NCBI GenBank assembly: GCA_036250225.1
Contig: JAPZLL010000006.1
Span: 620,001-684,000 of the forward strand
DNA: 64,000 bases
DNA from: Cercophora sp. LCS_1
Taxonomy: Eukaryota > Ascomycota > Sordariomycetes > Sordariales > Lasiosphaeriaceae
Reading direction: 5' to 3'
The notes beneath the pieces were generated by a model that ran no database searches, had not been told where the DNA came from, and saw only the letters and a program-made list of their open reading frames with translations. Position numbers and translations under genes: made by a program. Positions within the stretch are counted from its first letter, which is position 1; each line of letters starts with the position of its first letter. This document shows positions 36,325 to 47,601 of this stretch, piece after piece.

Positions 36325-36341
36325 TCTTCGGTCACCGAAGA
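36325..36341. promoter_or_regulatory. Candidate AflR-type (TCG-N5-CGA) operator of the PKS gene
   Basis: TCGGTCACCGA at 36328-36338 matches the AflR consensus exactly. It sits inside a larger perfect inverted repeat, TCTTCGG-TCA-CCGAAGA. It lies 345 bp upstream of the PKS start codon and about 260 bp above the TATA box, a usual distance for a zinc-cluster site. The only AflR-family factor in the window is encoded at 53144. Confidence 0.55.
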
Positions 36342-36596
36342 CTAGCAGCACCGGCCTGGGGCTTATCCCACCGGCAAAAAGGATCACACTCATGGGCTTG
36401 GTGCAGGCAGGGGGAAAGGGGGGGCGTGCGATTACAATGCTTGACTCTCACACTCTCACTTCCGCCGCGCCTTGGAGACCCCCGATAGACATGGATGCCA
36501 ATTGTAGCCTTTCTCACATGGGAGTGACCAGGGTTGCTAGGGCTGCTGGTACATATTTTTGGTTTGGGCAAGAACCCCCCCGGTGCAGACAGTCCA

Positions 36597-36602
36597 TATA
36601 AG
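36597..36602 (+). promoter_or_regulatory. TATA box of the PKS gene
   Basis: TATAAG lies 81 bp upstream of the start codon, followed by a short leader rich in C and A. The leader before ATG reads CTCCAAG, a good fungal start context. Confidence 0.6.
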
Positions 36603-36682
36603 TTGAATCGCCCACGACTCTCCCGACCTCGAATCTTGGAACGCCATTCAACAACAAAATTCCATGTCAACAGTCCTCCAAG

Positions 36683-39600
36683 ATGGCTGACAAGCTGGCA
36701 TTTCTCCTCTTCGGAGACCAGTCACTTGACACCCACGGCTTCCTGGCTGAGTTCTACCGTCAGGAGAATCGAGGCATCCTCGCCAAGGCCTTCTTGGAAC
36801 AGACCGGACACGCGCTGAGGAAAGAGGTGGATGCGCTGCCGCGACTCGAGAGATCGAGACTCCCGATTTTCCGAACCCTCCCGCAACTCAACGAGCGATA
36901 CAACGCCCAGAAGCTCAAGCACCCCGGCATCGATGGCGCCCTGCTCTGCATTTCGCAGCTGGCGCACTATATCGAGTGAGTATACAGAGCCCGCCGGCTG
37001 GAAGACAGGACAGAGGGTGCTAACATCATGACAGCCATGCCGAGAAGAACTACGAGGACGTGACACAGCATGGCCGCACCCAACTTGTCGGCCTCTGCTC
37101 CGGCCTCTTCGCCGCGTCCGCCATCGCCTCTACCCCTTCCCTTTCGGCACTCGTTCCCGTCGCAGTCCAGGTTGTCCTGATGGCATTCAGGACAGGGTCG
37201 TACGTTCACGAGCTGGCGGAGAGGTTGAACCCGGCTGTCGAGCAATCCGAGAGCTGGACCTACATCTTCCCGGGCCTCAAGACCGGGGAGACCACCAAGC
37301 TTCTTGAGGACTTCCACAACACGAACGTGAGTGGCTGCATTTCGAACAACGCCGGACCTCGAAGTAACTAACACAAGATAGGGAATCCCACAAGCAAGCA
37401 GGGCGTGGATCAGTGCGTCGTCGGCGAGTAGCCTTGCGATCTCCGGTCCGCCAAAGACGCTCAAGTCGCTGGTGAACAGCGGCAAGCTGTCGGCCAAGCC
37501 CACCTCCATCCCCGTCTATGGACCCTACCACGCGTCTCACCTTCACTCCGAGGCCGACATCGAGAAGATTCTCAAGCTTGACGATGCCGCCGTCTCAGAC
37601 GCTCTCTACAACACACGGCCGCGATCCGCCGTGATGTCATGCACAACTGGATCCTGGTTCACGGCCACCGAGACCAAGGACTTGCTACGATCGGTCGTCT
37701 TTGAGATTCTCAACGAGACCCTAATGTTCGGCAAGGTCTTAGACGGATGCCTGAAGCGTGCACGCGAGACTGATGCGAAGAGCTGCCTGATTCTCCCTCT
37801 TGGACCTACACAGAACGCCGCCACACTGGCGAACCTCCTCAAGTCCCAGACCGACCTTGAGGTTGTCCTTCGCCAACCGCCTGCCGTCCGCCCTGAGAGC
37901 ATCTCTGCGACGATCGGCAACCACGGCTCGGTTGGCAAGTGCAAGCTTGCCATCGTCGGCATGGCTGGTCGCTTCCCTGATGCTGCCAGCCACGAGAAGC
38001 TGTGGGAGCTCCTCGAGAAGGGACTCGACGTCCACCGCGTCGTCCCTGCTGACCGTTTCCCCGTTGAGTCCCACTACGACCCCACGGGAAAGAAGGTCAA
38101 CACCAGCCACACACCCTATGGCTGCTGGATTGAGAACCCCGGCTTCTTCGACCCCCGGTTCTTCAACATGTCTCCTCGTGAGGCTTTCCAGACCGACCCC
38201 ATGCAACGTATGGCGCTCACGACCGCCTACGAGGCCTTGGAGATGTCTGGGTATGTTCCCAACAGGACACCCTCGACCCGCCTTGACCGCATCGGCACCT
38301 TCTATGGCCAGACCTCCGACGACTGGCGTGAGATCAACGCCGCCCAGGAGGTCGACACATACTACATTACAGGTGGTGTGCGTGCTTTCGGCCCCGGCCG
38401 CATCAACTACCACTTCGGCTTCAGCGGGCCTAGTCTTAACATCGATACCGCCTGCTCATCCTCGGCCGCTGCCATGAACGTCGCCTGCTCATCTCTTTGG
38501 GCTCGCGACTGCGACACTGCCATCGTCGGTGGTCTGTCGTGCATGACAAACTCGGATATTTTCGCCGGTTTGTCGCGTGGTCAGTTCTTGTCCAAGAAGG
38601 GCCCTTGCGCTACCTTCGACAACGAGGCCGATGGTTACTGCCGTGGTGACGGCTGCGCCTCGGTCATCGTCAAGAGGCTTGAGGACGCCGAGGCCGACCA
38701 GGACAGAATCCTGGCGGTTATCCTTGGCACTGCCACCAACCACTCCGCCGATGCCATCTCCATCACACACCCTCACGGGCCCACCCAGTCCGCTCTGTCC
38801 AAGGCTATCCTCGACGAGGCTGGTGTTGATCCCCATGATGTCGACTATGTCGAGATGCACGGCACCGGTACCCAGGCCGGTGACGGTACTGAGATGAAGT
38901 CTGTCACCAGCGTCTTTGCTCCTGCCGACCGGAAGAGACCGGCTGACAGGCCGCTATATCTGGGCGCGATCAAGGCAAATGTGGGCCACGGTGAGGCTGC
39001 TTCCGGTATCACAGCGCTCTGCAAGGTGCTGCTGATGATGCAGAAGAACGCCATCCCGCCGCACGTCGGTATCAAGCCCGGCTCGGTGATAAACAAGACC
39101 TTCCCCAAGGACTTGTCTGAGCGCAACGTTAACATTGCGTTCCACACCACTCCCTTCAGGAGAAAGGATGGCAAGCCCAGACGCATCTTCGTCAATAACT
39201 TCAGTGCTGCTGGTGGCAACACCGGCCTTCTCATTGAGGATGCCCCCAAGCTTGAGGGCGCCTCCGCTGATCCTCGCGGTCAGCACATCATCACCGTGAC
39301 CGGCAAGTCGAAGTCGGCCATGATTCGCAATGCCGAGCGCCTCGTTGAGTGGATGGAGAAGCACCCCGAGACTCCCCTGTCCCATGTCGCATACTCGATG
39401 ACGGCTCGCAAGATCCAGCACTACTGGCGCATGAACGTCAGCGCAACCGACCTCGCCGAGGCCAAGCAGGCCATCAACGCCCGCCTCAAGGAGAACTTTG
39501 CGCCTGTTCTCCCCGAGCAGCCCAAGGTTGCGTTCATGTTCACCGGACAGGGATCTCACTATCCCTCGCTCGGGAAGGATTTCTACGAGCACTACTCGAT

Positions 39601-42600
39601 CTTCCGACAGAGCATCGACGAGTTCAACCACATTGCCAAAGTTCACGGCTTTCCCTCGTTCCTGCCCCTCATCGATGGCAGCGAGCAGGATGTTGCCAAG
39701 CTCTCTCCTGTGGTGGTCCAGCTTGGTCTTGCCTGCTTCGAGATGGCGCTTGCCCGTCTCTGGAACTCGTGGGGCATCAAGCCCGCGGTTGTTCTCGGCC
39801 ACAGCTTGGGCGAGTACGCTGCTCTCAATGTTGCTGGTGTTCTCTCCGCCAGCGACGCCATCTACCTTGTTGGTGCTCGCGCTCAGCTTCTCGTTGACAA
39901 GTGCACTGCCGGTACCCATGTGATGCTCGCAACCATGGGCTCAGTCGAGACCGTCCAAGAGGCGCTTGGTGCTAGGGCATCCAGTGTCAACGTCGCTTGC
40001 ATCAACGGCCCTCGCGAGACTGTCCTCAGCGGCGAGGCTGGTCAGATGACTGAGATCGCTCAGTTCCTTGCTGGTGCCGGCTTCAAGTGCACTCAGCTAC
40101 GTGTGCCCTTCGCTTTCCACTCTGCCCAGGTTGAGCCTATCCTTGACGACTTCGAGAAGCTTGCCTCGGCTGTGCAGTTCAACACCCCTCAGGTGCCCAT
40201 CATTTCGCCCTACCTCGGCAAGCTCGTTGAGGGTGACAAGATCGATGCCGCCTACTTGCGCAACCACGCTCGCGAGGCCGTCAACTTCCTTGGCGGTCTG
40301 GTCCACGCCCAGCAGGCGGGCACAATTGACGAGAAGACCGTCTGGCTTGAGGTTGGCCCTCACCCTGTCTGCGCTGGCATGGTCAAGGCCGCCTTCGGTG
40401 TTACCACCATTGCTGTGCCCACTCTTCGCCGCAACGAGTATGGCTACAAGACCCTGAGCAACACCCTCTGCACTCTGCACTCGGCTGGTCTCAACGTCGA
40501 CTTCAACGAGTTCCATCGCGACTTTGCCAGCTCGGTCCGCCTCCTCGACCTGCCCAGCTATTCGTTCGACGAGAAGAACTACTGGCTCCAGTATAGCGGT
40601 GATTGGTGCTTGACCAAGAACCGCGTTGGCACGGCCGCTGGCACCAAGGCTATCGAGGCTGCCAAGCCCAAGCTCCAAACCACGACAATCCAGAAGGTCA
40701 CCAAGGAGGAGGTCAAGGGTGACGTCGTCATTATCGAGACTGAGTCTGATCTGCATGAGGAGAACCTGAAGAAGGTCGTCTCTGGTCACTTGGTCAATGG
40801 CGCTCCTCTTTGCCCATCCTCACTGTACGGCGACATGGCAATGACTGTCTGCGACTACGCTTACAAGCTCATCAACCCCGGTGCCAAGATTGGCTGCAAC
40901 GTCGCTGGTGTCGATGTCCCCAAGACTCTCATCTTCGACGACGCCGCTAAGAGCCACATTCTCCGCATGCGTGTCACTGCTCACCCCAAGCAGGGCTACG
41001 CCGAGGTTGTCTGGTGGACTGGTGAGGGTGCGAAGAAAACTGAGCACGCTTTCTCCAAGGTTCTCTACGGCAACACTGAGGACTGGCAGAACGAGTTTGA
41101 CCGCGTCTCTTACCTCATCAAGGCCCGTGTCGACTCGCTCAAGGAGGCCGAGCGTCGCGGCGATGCCGACAAGATTGGCTGCGGCTTGGCCTACAAGCTC
41201 TTCACTGCCTTGGTTGACTACCAACCCGCCTACCGCGGCATGCGCGAGGTGATCCTCGACAGCAACAGCTGCGAGGCCACAGCCAAGATCAAGTTCCAGA
41301 CCAAGCCTGAGGATGGTACCTACCACTTCAGCCCCTTCCACATCGACTCGCTATGCCACATCTCTGGATTCATCATCAACGGCACTGACGCTGTCGACTC
41401 GCGCGACCAGGTCTACATCTCGCACGGCTGGGGCTCGATGAGGTTCACTGAGATCCCCAACCCCGCCGGCGAGTACCGCAGCTACATCCGCATGCAACCC
41501 GTCAAGGGCACCAAGATGTATGCTGGTGATGTCTACATCTTCGATGGCGACAAGGTCATTGGTGTCACTGGTGATCTCCGCTTCCAGGCCATCCCCCGCA
41601 AGGTCCTCAACCTGATGCTTCCTCCCCGTGGCATTGCCGCCGCTTCTGCCGCTCCCGCCCGCGCCGCACCTGCCAAGGCTGCTCCGGCCAAGACTGCGCC
41701 CGCCAAGAAGAAGAAGGAGACCGTCACACCTTCCAACATCAGCAAGGTGAACCAGAAGCTCAAGAGTGTCGTCAGCGAGGTCATGGACATTCTCGCCAAG
41801 GAGGTTGGCTGCAGCCATGATGAGCTTGCCGACAACATCGCCTTCCCCGACCTTGGTGTTGACTCTCTTATGGCCCTCACCGTCAGTGGCAGGATCCGTG
41901 AGGACATGGACCTCGACATTAACTCCAACGCCTTCGTTGACCACCCAACCATCGGTGCCTTCAAGACCTACCTCCAGCAGTTCGAGACATCAACTCGCAA
42001 GGAGAGCGTTATTTCATCGCACGACTCCGAGGACGACTCTGATGATGAGTCCCCCGAGATCGAGTCCGACTCCAACGTCACCACTCCCCCTGATGACAGC
42101 GAGACTGGTTCAGTCAAGGGCGAGTCTGCTCCCGCTGGCAGCAACGAGGAGTTGAGGAACATCATCCGCAACACCATTGCTGACGAGATGGGCACTGAGG
42201 TTGATGAGATCACTGCTGCCCCAGATCTTGCCAACCTTGGCATGGACTCGCTCATGAGCTTGTCTATCCTCGGTACTCTCCGTGAGAAGACCGGCCTCAA
42301 CATCCCCTCTGACCTCTTCGTCTCGAACCCCTCCCTGAAGGATGTCGAGCGCGCCCTTGGCATTGCCGACGCCCCCAAGAAGGTGGCTGCCCCTAAACAG
42401 GTCAAGATCCAGGCTCCTGTCGTCCAGGCCGCTCCCAAGCACCCTCGCATCGGCCTCGAGGAGCCCGCTCCTCCCAAGCCCCCTAGGCCTTCGCACATTG
42501 TCGACGCCTACCCTCACCGCAAGGCTTCGTCGGTCCTCCTCTCTGGTAGCCACCGCACCGCCACCAAGCACCTTTTCATGATCCCCGACGGCAGCGGTTC

Positions 42601-43347
42601 CGCCACTTCGTACACCGAGATTGCTGATGTCGGTGGTGACTGGGCTGTCTGGGGTCTCTTCTCGCCCTTCATGAAGACGCCTGAGGAGTACCACTGCGGC
42701 GTCTATGGCATGGCTGCCAAGTTCATCGAGGAGATGAAGCGCCGCCAGCCCAAGGGCCCTTACTCGGTTGCCGGATGGAGCGCTGGTGGTGTCATCGCCT
42801 ACGAGATTGTGAACCAGCTCACGAAGGCCGGCGACGAGGTTGAGCACCTTCTCATCATCGATGCCCCCTGCCCGGTCACCATCGAGCCCCTGCCCCAGGG
42901 CCTCCACGCCTGGTTCGCCTCGATCGGTCTCCTCGGCGATGGTGACGACAAGAAGATCCCCTCGTGGCTTCTTCCCCACTTCGCCGCCTCGGTGCAGGCG
43001 CTCAGCAACTACGATGCTGAGCCCATCCCCAAGGACAAGTGCCCCAAGGTCACTGCCATCTGGTGCGAGAATGGTGTCTGCAAGAACCCCACCGACCCCC
43101 GCCCCGAGCCCTACCCCAAGGGCCACGCCCTGTTCCTCCTGGACAACAGGACCGACTTTGGCCCCAACCGGTGGGACGAGTATCTTGACATCAACAAGAT
43201 GACATTCCGTCACATGCCCGGAAACCACTTTTCCATGATGCATGACGAAGAGGTATGTCTGCTGCTTACACTTTCTGACCAGCACAAGCTAACATGTAAC
43301 AATAGGCGAAGCAGCTTGCTACTTTTGTTCGGGAGGCGCTCTTGTAA
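36683..43347 (+). CDS. Non-reducing polyketide synthase, DHN-melanin (PKS1/WdPKS1) type
   Basis: This is a 2165-aa iterative type I PKS from four exons (36683-36975, 37035-37326, 37382-43252, 43306-43347). Domains in order: SAT with Cys119 (GLCSG) and His245; KS about 380-800 with Cys553 (DTACSSS), His688, His731; malonyl-AT about 910-1220 with Ser1003 (GHSLGEYAA); product template about 1320-1600 with His1331 and Asp1517; an Ala/Lys linker; ACP1 with Ser1690 (GVDSL); an acidic Ser-rich linker; ACP2 with Ser1818 (GMDSL); and a Claisen-type thioesterase with Ser1995 (GWSAGG) and His2144. All catalytic residues are present. The architecture, the KS motif DDWREINAAQE and the length match the group making 1,3,6,8-tetrahydroxynaphthalene or its longer precursors for melanin. 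The exact chain length and product are inferred. The last intron (53 nt) must be removed to give the C-terminus AKQLATFVREALL. Confidence 0.95.
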
Positions 43348-46300
43348 ATTGACCGCGCGGCAACGTGTGGATGTGAATATGGTGGTCATGACGAACTTTA
43401 CCCAAACAATACTTGTAATTCTCGATAAACTTGAAGATTTGCCATCTGGTGGCCGGACACTGGGGTTTATGGGGTCATTTGGTCTGGGGTTTTTGGGTTT
43501 GCTTTTCATCTTTCTGTCCTTTCAGCTTGGGGAAGGGCGTTTGAGTCTGCTGAATTTGTCGCAAAGCATTGCACTGGGATTTTCTGTTTTTGTCTTGTTC
43601 TATCATAGACTAACTGGCTTTTCCGTTTTTCCCAACTTTGTCTCTCCTTTTGTCAGTCAGGTGATTGTCGTGAGTCGTCTGGCTGATGGAACAGGAGGAC
43701 TGAGTTGGGAATGGGTCGGTGTGCGGTGGTTTCTGTCTTTGTACACCAAAAGATCCTTATTTTTTCAAGTCGAATCTCCTATGTCTTGTTTTCTATCATT
43801 GAGAAAGTATACTGGCTTAATGGCTTAATGTGCGGTCGATGAGACTGGGCGGCCTGGAGGGAGGAGGATGCAATGGGAGGAGTATAGAACACACAGACTG
43901 AATTGATTTACTGAGTTACTGTTTACGTCTTAGACGTTGCTTGTGCTTTGATGTGATCTTGTTGGTTGCGCTGCAGTGCTGGTGTCCGGCTGTTTTTCTT
44001 GGGCCGGTTGGCACCTTGCGCCTGTCCGACGTTATGACAGGGAGGTGCTGAGACGGTGGTGTTTGGTGCCAACGATGGTATGTGCTGGTGAGCACGACAC
44101 TGGCGTTGTGTTCAGCAGTCACCTAGCACTGGCTGGGACGCCCTTGAAGAAGCCTAGAGCCAGCGGATCCTAGGGCTAATTAGCCCCTATAGACGTTGCG
44201 TTTGGTGGACCTCACAGTGGAGTTTGTGGAGGCGGGCAGTCGGGCAAGTCAGTACCCAAAGCACTCAAAGCAGTTTTTGGTGTTGTGGCCGCAGTCGTTG
44301 CACCATGTCGATGGGCTCGTGCCCTTGTGGTCGCAGGAGCAAGGAGCAGCATACCCAGGCCATTGTTTTTTTCTCCCTTTTTTTCCTTTCTCTTTTTGTT
44401 TTCCGTTTGGCGCCGTCTCTGGATTTATGTACGGGGGAGTGTTGTTGTTCGCTCCTGAGATTGGGTGAGAGGGAGGTTCTGTCGACTGCTGTGCGAAGGA
44501 GCCATAATAAAGAAGCATTTCATCTCAACCTTGATGACCTCGAGAAGGTATATTTACGATTGCCAGGCTCTTTGTCGCTGACAATTCCTTTGTCTTGTTT
44601 AACAGCCAACCCCTTTGTCTCTCGGGGTGAGCCTTGGCCATGATGCCAGGGCCATATGTTGATCCCTTACCACTTTTCCCTCCTGTTTTTCTTTCTTCTC
44701 GGGGAAACCCCCTCGTCATTCCCTGCGTTTCGGGTTCGGTCTCCAAGGGGTAGGACAGGACAGTAACATGCACCAGCTACCTTTCCATCATCGCCAAAAC
44801 GGCCAGTCCACCTATCCTAGTATTGAAACGGCACCGATGACAAACCTCACGCAAGAACAACAAACCGTTAGCACCAAGAGAAAGAACCCCAGTAAACACA
44901 CCCCTTAACACTGACTCCTAACCCACCACCACGGCGACCGGATGGGAAAAGCCCCAAGCCCGTGCCGGTCCCCCGACTTCACCCTCGGGCCAAGAAAACC
45001 CCCCACGGCATGGGACAAATCGTCCCTGTACCTGTTACAAAGATGTAACTCAGTGCCGACGTATCGTGAACAGGGACCTTCGCCTATCCGATGAGCCTCA
45101 GTAAGGGACCGACCGGCTCGGCATCGGGATATAACGACTCGAATGCCGGCATTGCAGGCAGGACAAATGCACAAGCAGAGTCATGGTTGAGCATGTTTAT
45201 CTGACCCATCATCATCATCATCATCATCACCATCGTTATCACCATGCCAAACCCATCCATCGGCCCAATTTACTGTTTCCATCCATTGTGCCGCTTTTGC
45301 AATCTGGGTTCGGTAGTCAGTTCTTAGTAAAATCGGGTGATCGAGAACGTGAAAGGGTGAGATCTAGCCCGCCTTGTTTGCGGCAACGGCATGGTGTGCG
45401 ATGATAACAAAACGTACCATTTCTACTCTCACCTCAGACTCGGCCCAATCTATCTACCCGCACGCCGCGAACCAGCCTAAGCCCTACCCGCTTTTGCGGC
45501 CCTTGCTTTTTGAACCGTGCCTTATCGCCTAAGGTAAGGGGTAATATTATTATATGTGATTGCAATCCCATATATAGGTCGGTATGCTGCTTTTTCGTCT
45601 CTTCTGCTTACCGGTATCTCGGACTTGATCAGGTTTCGCCTATATAACCACACACCACACCACACCAACAGACCAAACCAGCCAGCAAAGCAAAGTAGCC
45701 CAGCGGCTTCGGAGGGTTGATGGATGGATTTGAGATGGAGAAGGAAAAAAAAAGGAACAGATAGGACCGCTTTTCGCGCTCTGTGAAGGGTAAGCAACCA
45801 AACAACAGGAAACACTGGTGAAAAAACACAGTGCACCCTAATATTGGCACCTGCAAACCTACCTTGGGAAAGGCAAAGCATAGCAGTGCGGTAGATAGTA
45901 GACGACCGGCGGGCTGACGGAAACAGAGAAAAAAAAGAAAACGGCTGATAATTGGGACAACTAAACAGTAAAGAGAGAGTCCTGAAACCTGTGATTGGCC
46001 ATGTCGGCCGCTGACACCACACACCACAACCAGACTTTGGCAGGTAGGGTCCCGTACTATAATACGCGCCCGTCGGCTCGGCGCACGGCTCGACGCACAA
46101 GACGAAATCCCGATGGCGATTTCGGTGGTGAGAACAAACAGGGTAAGCTTCTCGACCGTTGCAACCAAAGTGTATGGATGGAATCACCCGAGGCCAACCA
46201 ACGCAGGCAGGCACATCCCTTAGGCAAGTGTTCGGGGTTCGCTCCCTTGAGGCTGGCTGACTACCACCCAAGGCGTTTGCTTCGCCCCCCTTTCCTCCTA

Positions 46301-47527
46301 CAGCCGGACGACCCGGTTGACGGCAGTTGTTCCCCTCGTCAAAACCAGCCGCTGGAATGGATAGAAGGAGTCGCCACCTCTCTCGGTGTGCGATCCTTTG
46401 TGCTACCACATATTTGACCAAGGGGAAGGGGGAAAAAGAGGGGAGCAACTGAAATCCCAAGGAAACCCCCGCTTCCAGCGGCTCGTATTTTTTTCGGGGC
46501 TGACACTTGTCCATCACCAATCAGTGATGCCGTTGTCTGAGACCTTGAGACCAGCTCTGGTTGGACTCCCGGAGGAGACGACGTCTCAGCCCCTGCGAAG
46601 TTATCAAGTAGCATTGATGGAAAGCTTGCACATTTACTGTTGGTGCCATGGCATCGACGTATTCTTCGCCGGGCCAAGCCATGTCTCGAACGAGACGGGC
46701 AACAAGACGCGCCAGCTGGCCGATGAATATCCAAGCCGGCTAGCATCTGACCACCAAGTCTTGGCCAACCCAAGGCAGTCATGGTTCGGCGACATCACAT
46801 GTGATTCGCCCCCCTTTCATGCCAAAACACTGTCGCTTTGTGGGGCCATCCTGTGCTGTAACCCCGGAGCTAAAGTGAAGAACGCAGGGGTAAAGTAAAC
46901 AACCAGCGCAAAAGCAATCGCTCAGCATGTTCTTCACATGAAAGCCCAAAATCCCCTATCTCCTTGGGCGAGAGCCTCTATTCTGAGGGTCGACCAGATG
47001 TCGAGCTGAATGGCATGGGAGCGTAGAGAAGCCGTTCTCGAGTAATTCTAGAATGTGCGACGTCATTCAGGCACCCCTATTGTGACACCGCTGTTGCATA
47101 CCCGCCAGACAGTCGTCGGGGCTTCCTCGAGAGGGAAATCATGTTTTCTGCCACCACCCGTCGAATGCGCTGCGGTGTTTCACAGCGTCAACAATGAACC
47201 GTGTCCTCATCATACGATCCCGCTCTCGTGAGAGCGTTCGAGTCGTTGATCCGCAACGAAACTCCTTTCCCTAAAAATCGCAGCTACCTGTTGTTCCACC
47301 GCTTGAGTAGACAATGGTGTGCAGTCCTGTCTCGCAACCACCATTACGAACATGGCATCCTCAGCCTGTTTGGCAATGTAGGAAAGCGTTCTTGGCGCCC
47401 CATATTGGGGAGGGACCCATATCGATGGGGACTGATCCTTGGTGTGCGGTGGAGTGAGAGAAATTCTCAAGTCCAACCCCACTGGTGAACAGCGCTGCCT
47501 CGCTCGCAATCATCAAGCGAGAAATGG
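43348..47527. other. Gene-free region downstream of the PKS
   Basis: The first 500 bp is T-rich 3' flank. The rest holds only chance frames, including a 332-codon minus frame (45522-46520) that crosses poly-pyrimidine tracts and has no domain. A CAT trinucleotide run lies at about 45210-45232. No second pathway gene was found. Confidence 0.55.
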
Positions 47528-47601
47528 TCGAATGGTGTAGTTGGTTATCACGTCAGTCTAACACACTGAAGGTCCCCAGATCGAGCCTGGGTTCGATCAA
47601 A
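47528..47601 (+). tRNA. tRNA-Val (AAC), possibly non-functional
   Basis: The 74-nt sequence folds as a full cloverleaf. The acceptor GGTCGAA pairs with TTCGATC (one G-U), the D arm is GTGT/TCAC, the anticodon stem is TCAGT/ACTGA with loop CTAACAC (anticodon AAC), and the T stem is CCCAG/CTGGG. There is no intron and no encoded CCA. The T loop reads ATCGAGC, so position 54 is A instead of the near-universal T. A TTTTT terminator for RNA polymerase III lies at 47629-47633. Box A (TGGTGTAGTTGG) is intact; box B is altered. Confidence 0.85.

Larger units (their letters stand above)
26044..36682. other. 10.6-kb gene-free region between the oxidase and the PKS
   Basis: No supportable gene lies here. 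The longest frame (about 309 codons, minus, 27980-28909) has random-looking composition with Pro/Ser/Phe runs and no domain. Many homopolymer A runs occur (for example 26788-26800, 27256-27280, 30425-30440, 33349-33361) and a CA/CG repeat at about 27540-27581. An AATAAA at 26259-26264 may end the oxidase transcript. The last 400 bp holds the PKS promoter elements. No reductase, dehydratase or transposase signature was seen on either strand. Confidence 0.55.

Noticed and set aside
42110..43285. 391-codon minus-strand frame inside the PKS
   Set aside because: It is a shadow of the C-ending codon bias of the PKS exon; it has no domain and overlaps the ACP-TE region exactly. The same holds for other long antisense frames at 38954-39919 and 40097-40789.
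44905..45174. Possible 5S rRNA or structured RNA downstream of the PKS
   Set aside because: The sequence does not match conserved 5S blocks, and no convincing box A/C pattern or paired structure could be found.
45210..45232. CAT trinucleotide run and other simple repeats as possible regulatory arrays or CRISPR
   Set aside because: These are plain microsatellites without spacers; CRISPR arrays are not expected in a fungal genome and no repeat-spacer pattern was seen.
45522..46520. 332-codon minus-strand frame
   Set aside because: It crosses poly-pyrimidine tracts and its translation looks like noise; no signal, domain or good start context.
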